Positions 50,800-60,307 of a stretch of 64,000 nt of DNA are shown piece after piece (position 1 is the first letter of the stretch; the number at the start of each line of letters is the position of its first letter). The stretch spans positions 248,001 through 312,000 of the forward strand of contig JAGXIT010000004.1 of assembly GCA_024635495.1 (NCBI GenBank), given 5' to 3'. The translations under genes and the position numbers were made by a program. The notes beneath the pieces were generated by a model, which did no database searches, was not told the DNA's origin, and worked only from the letters and a program-made list of their open reading frames with translations. The stretch is from Candidatus Saccharimonadota bacterium. Its GTDB lineage: Bacteria; Patescibacteriota; Saccharimonadia; Saccharimonadales; UBA4665.

Positions 50800-52053
50800 T
50801 TACCCAAGCTCGACAAGGGCACTATCTTTATATGCCTTGCCTCGACGCAGCAATATACGACCGTTCTGGAAGTCAGCCGGCTCAAACTGTTCACGAGAGA
50901 TTTTCGCGCCGTTGAGCGCAATGGCATTACCAGAAATTAAACGGCGAGCCTCGCTATTTGAGCTAGCAAGGCCAGTACTGACAAGCGCTTCAACCACCGA
51001 ACCGGATTCTTGGCTCGCGAAAGATGGAATCTCCTCACGAAGCACAGCGATTGCTTCATCGCTCGCTTCGGCAATATTTGTACGTCCCGTCAGACAGTCG
51101 GTAGCCTGCTTCGCACTATTCAAGGCATCGTCGCCGTGGATAAGACGCGTGACCTCTTCGGCCAAGCGAGTTTGTGCGTATCGTGCACCCGGGCTGTCTT
51201 GCTGAATACGGAGTATATCCTCGATTTCATCTTTACTAAGCAAGGTAAATATCTTCAGGTAATTTTCAACACCTATATCATCTGCGCTAATCCAGAATTG
51301 ATAAAACTTAGTCGGCGAGGTTTTCGCGGAGTCGAGCCATACAGCACCGCCTTCAGACTTGCCAAATTTCACCCCTGTGGCCTTATTGACAATAAGTGGC
51401 ATAGACCATACGTTTGCTTCACCACCTTCGATACGGCGAATCAGGTCGACGCCAGCGATACTATTACCCCACTGGTCAGCGCCACAGAGCTGCAGTGTTG
51501 CATTCTTTTCACGGTACAAGTGAAGAAAATCAAAGCCCTGAATGAGTGAGTAGCTAAACTCTGCATAGGATATACCAGCACCGTCTTCACTGAGTCGTGA
51601 TTGTACGAATTCCCGACCAAGCATCTGTCGTATTGGGACATGCTTGCCGATATCTCGCAAGAATTCTAGATAGCTCATGCCCTTAAACCAATCGTAATTG
51701 TCAACCACTTCAAACTCTTGATCAGCATAGACTGTTTTATATTGCGCGGCGATTACCGCCTTGTTGTGTTCTACTTCTTCGACGGTCCTTGGTTTGCGTT
51801 CTTCTTTTTTGCCATCGGGGTCACCAATAAGCCCGGTTGCACCGCCAACGAGCAAGATAGCTTTATGCCCGTGGTCTATAAAGTGCCTGGTCATCATAGC
51901 TGCTGCCAGGTTCCCAATTTGTAAACTATCTGCGCTCGGGTCGACGCCAAAGTAGAAAGTTATTGGATTGGACTTGTCATCAAGTGCGGTAGAGTCTTTA
52001 TAGGTTGTTTGGTTGGTGAAGCCGCGCCACACCAGTTCTTCTGATAATGTCAT
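50800..52053 (-). CDS. tyrS: Tyrosine--tRNA ligase
   Basis: TyrRS (417 residues) is a class I synthetase. The HIGH-type motif lies in DPSADSLQIGNLAAAM, the KMSKS-type motif is KFGKSEGGAVWLD, and a C-terminal S4 domain (residues about 350-410) binds tRNA. It charges tRNA-Tyr, whose gene is at 7075-7159. TATACT (52061-52066) lies 7 bases before the ATG, predicting a leaderless mRNA. It leads a tyrS-murT-gatD-recG run. Confidence 0.97.
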   Translation of the reverse strand: MTLSEELVWRGFTNQTTYKDSTALDDKSNPITFYFGVDPSADSLQIGNLAAAMMTRHFIDHGHKAILLVGGATGLIGDPDGKKEERKPRTVEEVEHNKAVIAAQYKTVYADQEFEVVDNYDWFKGMSYLEFLRDIGKHVPIRQMLGREFVQSRLSEDGAGISYAEFSYSLIQGFDFLHLYREKNATLQLCGADQWGNSIAGVDLIRRIEGGEANVWSMPLIVNKATGVKFGKSEGGAVWLDSAKTSPTKFYQFWISADDIGVENYLKIFTLLSKDEIEDILRIQQDSPGARYAQTRLAEEVTRLIHGDDALNSAKQATDCLTGRTNIAEASDEAIAVLREEIPSFASQESGSVVEALVSTGLASSNSEARRLISGNAIALNGAKISREQFEPADFQNGRILLRRGKAYKDSALVELG

Positions 52054-52106
52054 GCCTGTAAGTATACCCGATAATTTACTGGCTCACAGCCCACTATTTG
52101 TATTAC

Positions 52107-52128
52107 TGAGTGTTTGCTGAGTGTTTGC
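52107..52128. repeat. 11-bp direct repeat in the tyrS/PBP intergenic region
   Basis: TGAGTGTTTGC occurs twice in tandem (52107-52117 and 52118-52128), between the divergent tyrS and PBP promoters. It might be a regulator site or a local duplication. Confidence 0.6.
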
Positions 52129-52171
52129 TGTAAAAACCATAGGTACTATTGCGTGAAATAGCCTGCGATTT

Positions 52172-52179
52172 GCTATACT
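52172..52179 (+). promoter_or_regulatory. Extended -10 promoter of the class A PBP gene
   Basis: TGC TATACT (TATACT at 52174-52179) is an extended -10 element about 44 bases before the ATG. A possible -35 TTGCGT lies 19 bases upstream. Confidence 0.6.
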
Positions 52180-52223
52180 GTGTGGGATATATTAGTGGAG
52201 AAACAACTTAGTCCAATACGCTT

Positions 52224-55184
52224 ATGAGTGAAAAATCATCTCGACCACGCCGTTCAAAGGCGAAGAAGAATACGTTTATTACCCGCAGTGGTAAATCTAT
52301 CAAGATTAACCACTCCTTTAAGGACCGCTATCAGGCTAGCAAAGAGGCAAAAGCCAAGCGAAGAGCTGTGTATCTCAGCGGCCTTCCAAAAGAACCATTA
52401 AAGCGGTTTTTGTACCGCATAAACCCTAAAAGATTGTCGAAATTTTGGTTTAGCCGAGAGGGCGCTCTTACGGCGCTCAAGATTACTGGCGTTGCTTTTG
52501 TTATTGGCTTTTTGCTGATTGTCGGTATTTTTGCATATTTCCGAAAAGATTTGCCTCAGATTAAGGACATATCAGGTAATAATTTTGGTGGCAGCATTAC
52601 ATATTACGACCGCACCGGTAAAACTGTGCTGTTCCAAGATTATACTGACCGAAAAAGAATACCTGTTGAAGGCGATAACATTGCGCAATATATGAGAGAT
52701 GCGACTGTAGCAGTAGAAGATAAAAACTTCTATAACCATGGAGCATTCGATACAAAAGGTATCTTGAGAGCCGCCTGGCGTGACGTAACAAAAGCTAGCG
52801 GTCCGGTCGAAGGTGGATCTACTATTACTCAGCAACTGGTCAAGATTAATGAAGGTTGGACAAACGATCAAACCATATCTCGTAAAGTGAAAGAGCTAAT
52901 TCTTGCCGTTGAGCTTGAACGCGAGTACAGCAAGGAAGATATCCTCACTGGCTATCTCAATATGGCTCCTTACGGTGGCGTCGACTACGGGGTAGAGGCT
53001 GCAGCGCAAGATTACTTCGCTACAACGGCGAAGGAACTGTCACTTGCCGAGGCGGCGATGTTGGCAGCCATCCCGAAAGCACCAGGGAGTTTTTCGCCGT
53101 ATAGCAGCCCTGTATACAACAAGGGAGTTGCCACGAATTATTTTGATAGCATTGGGCTTATTGATAGGCAGCATTACATTCTTGACCTCATGGTGGATCA
53201 AGGTTATATCAACAAAGAGCAAGCCGCTGATGCCAAAGATGTCGATATCCTTGCAGAAGTACAACCACTCAAATCCCACTACGCCAACATCAAAGCACCG
53301 TATTTTGTGCTTGAGGCTCGTAGTCAGCTCCGTGGCGAGTTCCCTGCAGCTGTCGTAGACAGAGGTGGCTGGAAGATAACAACCACGCTTGATATGGATA
53401 TGCAGAAGATCGCTGAAAAGGCGGTCAGTGACGGCAAAGCCCAAATGGACCGCCAGAATGCTGATAGCGTCGCTTTCATCGCAGAAGATAATGTTACTGG
53501 ACAAGTTGTTGCGCTCATCGGTGGATCCGACTTCAACAACCCAAATTATGGTCAAATAAATTACGCAACAGATGTGAATATATCACCGGGTTCGAGTATC
53601 AAGCCATACGACTACGTCACGTTTATAGATAACAATAAAAGCGTCGGTGCGGGTAGTATATTGTACGATACGGTTGGTCCGCTGCCTGGCTATCCGTGTA
53701 CCCAGAAAGAACGAAGTGGTGGTAACTGTCTCAATAACTTTGACTTCCGTTCGATAGGCCCGACGACGCTTCGTTATGCGCTTGGTGGTTCACGAAACAT
53801 CCCTGCAGTCAAAGCAATGCTTTCGGCAGTGCCCGATGACACGAGTAGCCTCAAAACTACCTCTATCAATAAGGTTGTCGATACCGCGAGTGCTCTCATG
53901 GCTAAAGAAGATGGTTATCGCTGTTACGTTCCAGGCACAGATGTGACGACCGCTACTAAAGCAGACCAGACGCAGTGTTATGCAGCAGCCGGTATTGGTG
54001 ATGGCGCCTACCTTCACCTTTCCGATCACGTGAATGGTATCGCAAGCATCGCTCGCATGGGCAAGGCTATCCCTCAGAGCTATATACTCGAAGTTAAGAA
54101 CTCAAGCGGTAAGGTCTTGAAGAAATGGGAACAATCAGAGGGCAAGCAAGTCGTAAAACCCGACTCAGCTTATATCATCAACGATATAGCCTCAGATCCG
54201 TACGCTTCATATCTTGGCGGTAGTTGTACTAGTACTAACTGTTACGGCAATAAGTTCCACCTGTATAAGGGTTGGAAAAACGGTATCAAAACTGGTACGA
54301 CAAATGACCAGTACGACGGTCTGATGATGAGTTGGAACACAAAATATACGGCAGGAATTTGGGTTGGTAACCACTCAAGAACTGTTTCATATAGCGGCCA
54401 GCCAGAGTATATGACTGATCCAATCATGCAACAGTTTATGAAGGGCGCGATCGACAAACTCGGCAACGTACCTGCAGCCAACTGGCAAAAACCTGATGGG
54501 CTTAAAACTCTGCCGGCTTACGTGATGTACAATCCGCCATATTCAACTCAAAGACGCCCTTCACCAAGCACCGATTTGTTCCCATCATGGTACGTCGGTA
54601 GTAGTGCTGCCGCTAAAAGCCAGGAATTTGACAAAGTAAGCGGCTTACTCGCCACAAGCTGTACACCTGACGCCGCGAAAGAAAAACGGAATAATAGTAA
54701 TGTTGCAAAATGGAACGTTGATATCTTCAAGGGCGGCACGACATCAGGCACCTCGACGACTACTGACGCGACAGATAACGTACATAATTGTAACGATACA
54801 AAACCTAGTGCCCAGATTACGTCCGTCAACGTGGGCAACTCTCCTGTGCTTGATAGTTCGGGCAACTATACTTGTCCCCTCACTGGTTGTACAATCATGA
54901 TTCGTGTCGATCAAGGTACTCATTCGCTGACGGATAGCAAATATGCTGAGTTCCCGGGTACTGTCTCTCTTCTCATTAACGGCAAATCAGTGCAGTCTAA
55001 AGCCGTTAGCTCAAATAGCACCGTGCAGTTCACCTATGTACCTTCGTCATCGGGAACTATTACTATTGGGGCCCAAGTCACCGACAGCGTACTATACGCA
55101 GGCACTGACAGCGTCAAAGCTACGGTACCTGATGAGGCCCCACCTTCTGATAGCGGCACTCCTCCACCCTCTGGCGATACCTGA
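52224..55184 (+). CDS. Class A penicillin-binding protein (GT51 transglycosylase + transpeptidase)
   Basis: This 986-residue bifunctional enzyme polymerises glycan strands and cross-links peptides outside the membrane. A basic cytoplasmic N-terminus is followed by one membrane helix (about residues 83-105). The GT51 domain has TVAVEDKNFYNHGAFD (catalytic E165) and GGSTITQQLVK. The transpeptidase has SSIK with active S457, SRN in GGSRNIPA and K689-TG (IKTGTTNDQYDG). A C-terminal Ig-like domain and Pro/Ser tail follow. Ten cysteines, all extracellular and often paired (for example YTCPLTGC), suggest disulfides. The Shine-Dalgarno (GTGGAG) is far from the ATG. Confidence 0.96.
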   Translation: MSEKSSRPRRSKAKKNTFITRSGKSIKINHSFKDRYQASKEAKAKRRAVYLSGLPKEPLKRFLYRINPKRLSKFWFSREGALTALKITGVAFVIGFLLIVGIFAYFRKDLPQIKDISGNNFGGSITYYDRTGKTVLFQDYTDRKRIPVEGDNIAQYMRDATVAVEDKNFYNHGAFDTKGILRAAWRDVTKASGPVEGGSTITQQLVKINEGWTNDQTISRKVKELILAVELEREYSKEDILTGYLNMAPYGGVDYGVEAAAQDYFATTAKELSLAEAAMLAAIPKAPGSFSPYSSPVYNKGVATNYFDSIGLIDRQHYILDLMVDQGYINKEQAADAKDVDILAEVQPLKSHYANIKAPYFVLEARSQLRGEFPAAVVDRGGWKITTTLDMDMQKIAEKAVSDGKAQMDRQNADSVAFIAEDNVTGQVVALIGGSDFNNPNYGQINYATDVNISPGSSIKPYDYVTFIDNNKSVGAGSILYDTVGPLPGYPCTQKERSGGNCLNNFDFRSIGPTTLRYALGGSRNIPAVKAMLSAVPDDTSSLKTTSINKVVDTASALMAKEDGYRCYVPGTDVTTATKADQTQCYAAAGIGDGAYLHLSDHVNGIASIARMGKAIPQSYILEVKNSSGKVLKKWEQSEGKQVVKPDSAYIINDIASDPYASYLGGSCTSTNCYGNKFHLYKGWKNGIKTGTTNDQYDGLMMSWNTKYTAGIWVGNHSRTVSYSGQPEYMTDPIMQQFMKGAIDKLGNVPAANWQKPDGLKTLPAYVMYNPPYSTQRRPSPSTDLFPSWYVGSSAAAKSQEFDKVSGLLATSCTPDAAKEKRNNSNVAKWNVDIFKGGTTSGTSTTTDATDNVHNCNDTKPSAQITSVNVGNSPVLDSSGNYTCPLTGCTIMIRVDQGTHSLTDSKYAEFPGTVSLLINGKSVQSKAVSSNSTVQFTYVPSSSGTITIGAQVTDSVLYAGTDSVKATVPDEAPPSDSGTPPPSGDT

Positions 55185-55203
55185 AAGCATAAAAAACCCT
55201 AGC

Positions 55204-55229
55204 AAAAAAGAGCACTATTCTTAGTGCTC
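55204..55229 (-). terminator. Terminator of radA
   Basis: GAGCACTA (55210-55217) pairs with TAGTGCTC (55222-55229) with a 4-base loop, followed by TTTTTT on the minus strand. The radA stop codon lies inside the stem. Confidence 0.9.
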
Positions 55230-56567
55230 TAGAAACTCGTTTAACGCCGCGCGCACATCTGGCACGCTATGGAGAAAGCTTGTTTGCTTCTTGGCGCCTC
55301 GCTGCTTCGGTCCAATAGCAACTTCGAATCCAAGTTTCTTCGCCTCGGCAATGCGCTTATCAATAGCAGGCACGTGCCGTACTTCGCCAGACAAACCAAC
55401 CTCACCGAACACGACGGCGTTCTTTTTGAGTTGCATACCTTTCGCAGCAGACGCAATCGCCATACAGACCGCCAGATCCGCTGCCTGATCTTGTAAACGT
55501 AACCCGCCCACGATATTCACATAGATATCACTATCGCTCAAACTAAGCTTGGTGCGCCGCTCAAGCATGGCTACCAGCAGGTTCAATCGGTTCAAATCAA
55601 AGCCGCTCGCGGCTCGTTTGGCATATCCGTAGCTTGTCTTGTTTACTAGTGCTTGAACTTCAACCAAGATTGGACGCGTACCTTCGACAGTTGCCAGTAC
55701 GACAGATCCATCTGTCACCTGCCGTTCTTCGAGTAGTGCCTCTGATGGATTCAAAACTGGGTGCAGGCCTTTTTCATCCATTTCCATGATTGCGGCTTCA
55801 GTCGTAGGGCCGAATCGATTTTTTGCAGCTCTGAGGAGTTTATAGCCGCCATATGCATCGCCTTCAAGCTGCAATACAACATCGACGATGTGCTCAAGCA
55901 GTTTCGGACCGGCAATACTACCCTCCTTAGTGACGTGCCCGACGATAATCAACGCAACGTTAGATTGCTTCGCAGCCTGAAGCAGCAGGTTCGTGCTATT
56001 GGTTATTTGGCTGACACTTCCGGTTGCAGAATTAACACCAGCTGCAGTCATAGTCTGGATTGAATCAACAATCACCAGGTCAAATTCTTTAGTCGAAATT
56101 GTTGCCGCTATATCATCAGCTTGGTTGCTGGCGCTTAGAGATAATCCATCACCCTGCACTCCTAATCGAGAAGCACGCATACTCACTTGATGCTCAGACT
56201 CTTCCCCACTGACGTATAGAACGCTCTTCTGCGCTGCCACAAGGCCCGCTAGCTGCATTAGCAAGGTACTTTTACCAATGCCAGGCTGTCCAGCAATAAG
56301 GACGACACTGCCACGTACAATCCCGCCACCAAGCACCAAATCGACATCTGCCATTGAAGTAGTCAGTCGTTCTTCCTGTGTTTCTTTGGCATCTTGAAGT
56401 GATTTGGGCTGCAAGACAGCAGCCTGCCTATTACTTCGAGCGGTGCTGGTAAGTTGCACTTCTTCTTGCAGAGTGTTCCACTCACCACACTGGGAGCAAC
56501 GCCCTGCCCATGCACTTGATTGTGCGCCACAATTTGTACATGCATACCGAACTGTCTGCTTGGCCAT
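55221..56567 (-). CDS. radA: DNA repair protein RadA
   Basis: RadA (448 residues) is a RecA-like ATPase that drives branch migration during recombinational repair. The N-terminal C4 zinc finger is intact (YACTNCGAQSSAWAGR then CSQCGEWNT). Other motifs are Walker A AGQPGIGKSTLLM, the RadA signature RAAKNRFGPTTEA and a Lon-like C-terminal domain (KKNAVVFGEVGLSGEVR). A TTTACC-18-TATACT promoter (-10 at 56594-56599) overlaps the end of the upstream gene, and AAGGGG precedes the ATG. Confidence 0.97.
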   Translation of the reverse strand: MAKQTVRYACTNCGAQSSAWAGRCSQCGEWNTLQEEVQLTSTARSNRQAAVLQPKSLQDAKETQEERLTTSMADVDLVLGGGIVRGSVVLIAGQPGIGKSTLLMQLAGLVAAQKSVLYVSGEESEHQVSMRASRLGVQGDGLSLSASNQADDIAATISTKEFDLVIVDSIQTMTAAGVNSATGSVSQITNSTNLLLQAAKQSNVALIIVGHVTKEGSIAGPKLLEHIVDVVLQLEGDAYGGYKLLRAAKNRFGPTTEAAIMEMDEKGLHPVLNPSEALLEERQVTDGSVVLATVEGTRPILVEVQALVNKTSYGYAKRAASGFDLNRLNLLVAMLERRTKLSLSDSDIYVNIVGGLRLQDQAADLAVCMAIASAAKGMQLKKNAVVFGEVGLSGEVRHVPAIDKRIAEAKKLGFEVAIGPKQRGAKKQTSFLHSVPDVRAALNEFLEH

Positions 56568-56604
56568 ATTCTTGAACCCCTTTTCTGCGTACTAGTATAG
56601 ATGA

Positions 56605-57597
56605 TTATTTTGCCGAAGGTAAATTCTGCGGAGACAATGCCTGCACTAGCTCTTGCTGCTCGATAGCAACGGCATTTCTTTTCTCGACGATTTGGTTATG
56701 ACGCTCTATTAGACTCTTGGTTTGTGCAAGAAGCGTATTGTAACTATCGACGGCTTGATTGTAGGCCGCAACCTTTACATTGTACTCACTGGCAGGTATT
56801 GAGTTTCGACTTGCATTTAGATCACGAGATTGTGCATTTAGCTGAGAACGTTGAGCCTCAAGTAGCGCGGTATTTGTGTCAATTTGCTGTTTCATAGATT
56901 GTAGTTCAGTATCATATGCATCGATTTGATTTGTACGCTTCGTGAATTCGTTTTCGTACCGTGCAACCGTATTAACTACGGCAGACCGATCATCAAAATA
57001 TTTGCTATAGTACGTTTCAAGTTCAGTTGGTAGGTTCGGTAATTCTGTACCGAATACTGAGTGCATTTCATTGAGTATCTCGGTCGGCTCAGACTCACGG
57101 TATGATTCAATCACCTTGCGGATACGAGCATCCTTCAAATCATTGTCATAATAATCCTGCAAGAGCGCATTGACACGCGTCTTCTCAGCTTCACTGAGCC
57201 TGTCATAGCCTGCGTGCAACATCTCATGAGCAGCGGTAGCCTCAATAACACCGTTCAGCCTTACATCTGTGACCTTATAGAGAAAGATGCCGTTGTCACC
57301 CCCTACATAACACCCGAGGACAACCGTTTTTTCTGAGCCAGCAGGACAATTGCTCGAGAAGTCAGCCCCCGAAATAATTTCGGGTTTGTTTACATAGAAT
57401 AGATGGTCGCCAAGATCAGTAAAATCATCTGCGTTTGTTATTGCTACGATTGACGCAGTTGGAGTATAGCCACGGAGTTTCAACCAATCGATAACTTCTT
57501 GGCGTCTCGTAAATACTAAGAGACCAAGCAAAATCCAGATTATCGCAAGAATCGCCAGTGCTACACCTGATGCTACCGAATGTTTCTTTGTGTGCAT
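56605..57597 (-). CDS. Membrane-anchored protein with HExxH metallopeptidase motif and coiled coil
   Basis: I do not recognise the family of this 330-residue protein. It has an N-terminal membrane helix (residues 11-30), then an extracellular region with a zincin-like HExxH: TAAHEMLHAGYDRL (H124, E125, H128). A possible third ligand is E177 in ILNEMHSVFG. Two cysteines (C84, C96) could form a disulfide. A long coiled coil (about residues 205-310) ends the protein. It may be a surface protease or wall-associated protein. It follows clpC with TATACT only 6 bases before the ATG. Confidence 0.7.
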   Translation of the reverse strand: MHTKKHSVASGVALAILAIIWILLGLLVFTRRQEVIDWLKLRGYTPTASIVAITNADDFTDLGDHLFYVNKPEIISGADFSSNCPAGSEKTVVLGCYVGGDNGIFLYKVTDVRLNGVIEATAAHEMLHAGYDRLSEAEKTRVNALLQDYYDNDLKDARIRKVIESYRESEPTEILNEMHSVFGTELPNLPTELETYYSKYFDDRSAVVNTVARYENEFTKRTNQIDAYDTELQSMKQQIDTNTALLEAQRSQLNAQSRDLNASRNSIPASEYNVKVAAYNQAVDSYNTLLAQTKSLIERHNQIVEKRNAVAIEQQELVQALSPQNLPSAK

Positions 57598-57611
57598 GGA
57601 ATTAGTATAGT

Positions 57612-60104
57612 TTACTCAGCCGCGGTCGAGTAGCTCAATGTGCTATCTTTTGTAGAAACTTTGACTATGTCACCTTTATTGTACTGATCTTCGAGTAGAC
57701 TCATCGCAAGTTGATCTTCGATCGTATCTTGTATGAGACGACGCAACGGTCGCACGCCATTTCGTGGATCATAGCCATGTTTCAGTAAGTATTGCTTGGC
57801 ACTTGTCGTGAGCTGTACGCTTATACCAAGCTTTTGTAGTCGGGTTTTTAGATCTGTAATCTGGAGGTCAATGATTTTGAATATGTCCTTCTTAGTTAGA
57901 CCACGGAATACAATCACCTTGTCGATGCGATTGAGGAGCTCCGGACGCAACTCTTTTTTGAGGCGATCAAGTACATTATCTTTATTCTGTTCGTGCATGA
58001 CATCGAGGTCATCAAAGTCGCTTGGTCGCTCAGCACGGAAGCCGAAACTAGCCTCTTTTTGCAACCTATCTGCACCAATATTGCTGGTCATAATGACGAT
58101 GGTATTTGTAAAGTCGATACGTCGACCCCTTGCGTCAGTCAAATAACCATCTTCTAGCATTTGTAGCAGCATGTTGAATACATCGGGATGGGCTTTTTCG
58201 ATTTCATCAAAGAGCACAAGACTATATGGCTGGCGTCGAATCTTGTCCGTCAATTGGCCGCCATCGTCATAGCCAACATAGCCGGCAGGCGCCCCGACAA
58301 GTCGTGAAATATTATGATGCTCGCCAAATTCACTCATATCAATTTTGACGAGAGCGTTTTCTGAACCGAAAAACTCTCTAGCCAGCACGCGGGCAAGCTC
58401 TGTCTTGCCAACGCCCGTAGGACCGAGGAAAATAAACGAGCCAATCGGTCGTGTCACTGAGCTGACACCACTACGATTTCGTCGTATAGCCTTACTGACA
58501 GCCGCAACCGCTTCAGATTGTCCAATAACGTGCTTAGCAATGTTTGGCTCGAGCTGTAGCAGATACTTCGCTTCACTCTTGATAACTTTGCGCACCGGAA
58601 CTCCGGTCATTCGGGAGACTACTTCTGCGACGTCGTCGCTCGTCATGACCAACTGCTTGTCATTTTTCGATGCCTTCAGTTCTACTTCGAGTTCTTTTTG
58701 CAACTGAGATGCTCGAGTTTTGTTCCGAGCAGCTCGTTCGTAGTCTTCTTGATCAACAGCCTCGTCGATACGCGCATTCAGTAGCTTGAGTTCTTTCTGT
58801 AGTTTTCGTACCTCGGGGCTTGTCCTGCCTTTTTCTACACGGAGATGTGCTGCAGTTTCGTCGAGTAGATCTATCGCCTTATCGGGCATGAAACGATCTT
58901 GTATATAGCGCTTGGCAAAATGCACGGTATCTATCAATACCTCGTCAGGAACATCGACGCCATGGAATTTTTCGTAATGAGAGCGCAAACCTTTGAGAAT
59001 TAAGATCGACTCGGTCACGGTCGTTTCGGGCACTTGTATCGGCTGGAAGCGACGTTCGAGCGCTGCATCTTTTTCGACATGCTTCGTGTATTCAGCCGTA
59101 GTGGTCGCGCCAATAACCTGTATCTTACCCCGAGCAAGCGCTGGCTTGAGCATATTTCCTGCATCCATTGAGCCCTCGGCAGCACCCGCACCAACTATCA
59201 AATGCAGCTCATCTATAAAGACAATCGTATGGGTATCTTCCTCTAACTCGGCCATGACCTTCTTGAGGCGCTCTTCGAATTCACCACGATATTTTGTACC
59301 GGCAATCATGCTGGCGAGATCAAGTACCATGATTCGCTTGTCGAGCAAGCTATCAGGCACGTCTTCACTGATTATTCTTTGAGCAAGCCCCTCGACAATA
59401 GCTGTCTTGCCCACGCCGGGCTCACCGATTAGTACAGGGTTATTCTTTGTACGTCGGTTGAGTATAGTAACAACACGCTTGATTTGCGCTTCACGTCCGA
59501 CGACAGGATCGAGTTTGCCGCCACGAGCGAGCGCGGTCAAATCAGTGCCATAATAATCAAGAGTGCTTTTGCCATTTTTGCCACGTCGAGCGTTCTTCCT
59601 ATTGGCGGCATTTGGAGTATCACCTCGCTCGGTTTCGTCCAGCTGGCGGCTCAAGAAATTTTCGAGCTCTCTTAAGACGCTATCTGTGTTGACGCTCATG
59701 TCTCGCAATAAGACTGTCGCTCTAGCATTTTTTTGCGAAAGGATACTGTAGAGAATATGCTCAGTGCCGCAATAATCTTGGCCATAGTCTTGGGCTACAT
59801 CATAGGCCATACGTAGGGTAAGTTTTGCTGTCTCACTGTAGCCTTTTGCACCCATATTGATAATGATATTTTGTGGCGTAGTTTTCAGTGAAACACGAGC
59901 TTTTTCGAGTGTAACTCCTGATTCTTCGAGTACCTTCCCTCCGGTACTTCCGGCTTGCGCGAGTACACCCAGCAGAAGGTGTTCAGTGCCGATATATGCA
60001 TTTCCAAGTCCGCGAGCAATTGTACTGGCGTGAGCAAGGCTCTGGCGGGCATTCTCAGTCAGAAAGTTTGAAAATTCTTGATAATCAGGTGAATTTGGTT
60101 GCAT
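57612..60104 (-). CDS. clpC: ATP-dependent Clp protease ATP-binding subunit ClpC
   Basis: ClpC (830 residues) unfolds substrates for ClpP. It has an N-terminal double Clp-N domain (residues 5-145), AAA+ 1 with [15 protein letters not shown], a UVR-type coiled-coil insert ([19 protein letters not shown]), AAA+ 2 with [15 protein letters not shown], and an FGF sequence ([10 protein letters not shown]) at the ClpP-docking loop position. The ATG at 60104 has AGGG 7 bases upstream. A CIRCE identical to that of clpP overlaps its promoter. Confidence 0.98.
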   Translation of the reverse strand: MQPNSPDYQEFSNFLTENARQSLAHASTIARGLGNAYIGTEHLLLGVLAQAGSTGGKVLEESGVTLEKARVSLKTTPQNIIINMGAKGYSETAKLTLRMAYDVAQDYGQDYCGTEHILYSILSQKNARATVLLRDMSVNTDSVLRELENFLSRQLDETERGDTPNAANRKNARRGKNGKSTLDYYGTDLTALARGGKLDPVVGREAQIKRVVTILNRRTKNNPVLIGEPGVGKTAIVEGLAQRIISEDVPDSLLDKRIMVLDLASMIAGTKYRGEFEERLKKVMAELEEDTHTIVFIDELHLIVGAGAAEGSMDAGNMLKPALARGKIQVIGATTTAEYTKHVEKDAALERRFQPIQVPETTVTESILILKGLRSHYEKFHGVDVPDEVLIDTVHFAKRYIQDRFMPDKAIDLLDETAAHLRVEKGRTSPEVRKLQKELKLLNARIDEAVDQEDYERAARNKTRASQLQKELEVELKASKNDKQLVMTSDDVAEVVSRMTGVPVRKVIKSEAKYLLQLEPNIAKHVIGQSEAVAAVSKAIRRNRSGVSSVTRPIGSFIFLGPTGVGKTELARVLAREFFGSENALVKIDMSEFGEHHNISRLVGAPAGYVGYDDGGQLTDKIRRQPYSLVLFDEIEKAHPDVFNMLLQMLEDGYLTDARGRRIDFTNTIVIMTSNIGADRLQKEASFGFRAERPSDFDDLDVMHEQNKDNVLDRLKKELRPELLNRIDKVIVFRGLTKKDIFKIIDLQITDLKTRLQKLGISVQLTTSAKQYLLKHGYDPRNGVRPLRRLIQDTIEDQLAMSLLEDQYNKGDIVKVSTKDSTLSYSTAAE

Positions 60105-60179
60105 ATACGTACCCTCATATTACTCATTGTGCCTGAGAATTACCTGTGCCTTGTAGCAACAGGAATAGACAGTGCTTTC

Positions 60180-60217
60180 ATAATACGAAATTAGCACTCA
60201 AAGGTCAAGAGTGCTAA
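60180..60217 (-). promoter_or_regulatory. CIRCE operator and promoter of clpC
   Basis: TTAGCACTC-N9-GAGTGCTAA (60191-60217) is a perfect CIRCE, identical to that of clpP including the 9-base spacer. On the minus strand TTGACC (60203-60208) in the spacer, 17 bases and TATTAT (60180-60185) make the promoter. Confidence 0.94.
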
Positions 60218-60273
60218 TTTATTGTTTTCAAGAAGGAGTAGCTCGACAAAAGTCACGTCTTTTTGACGGCGCG

Positions 60274-60301
60274 ATAAGGGAACCTATTCCGGTTCCCTTA
60301 T
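60274..60301. terminator. Hairpin after nusA
   Basis: TAAGGGAACC (60275-60284) pairs perfectly with GGTTCCCTTA (60291-60300) around TATTCC. No T-run follows on the minus strand, so it may be a stability hairpin or a weak terminator. Confidence 0.6.
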
Positions 60302-60307
60302 TACTGC

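Noticed and set aside
60274-60301. Classical intrinsic terminator for nusA.
   Set aside because: The stem is perfect but neither strand has a T-run directly after it, so I list it only as a hairpin with moderate confidence.
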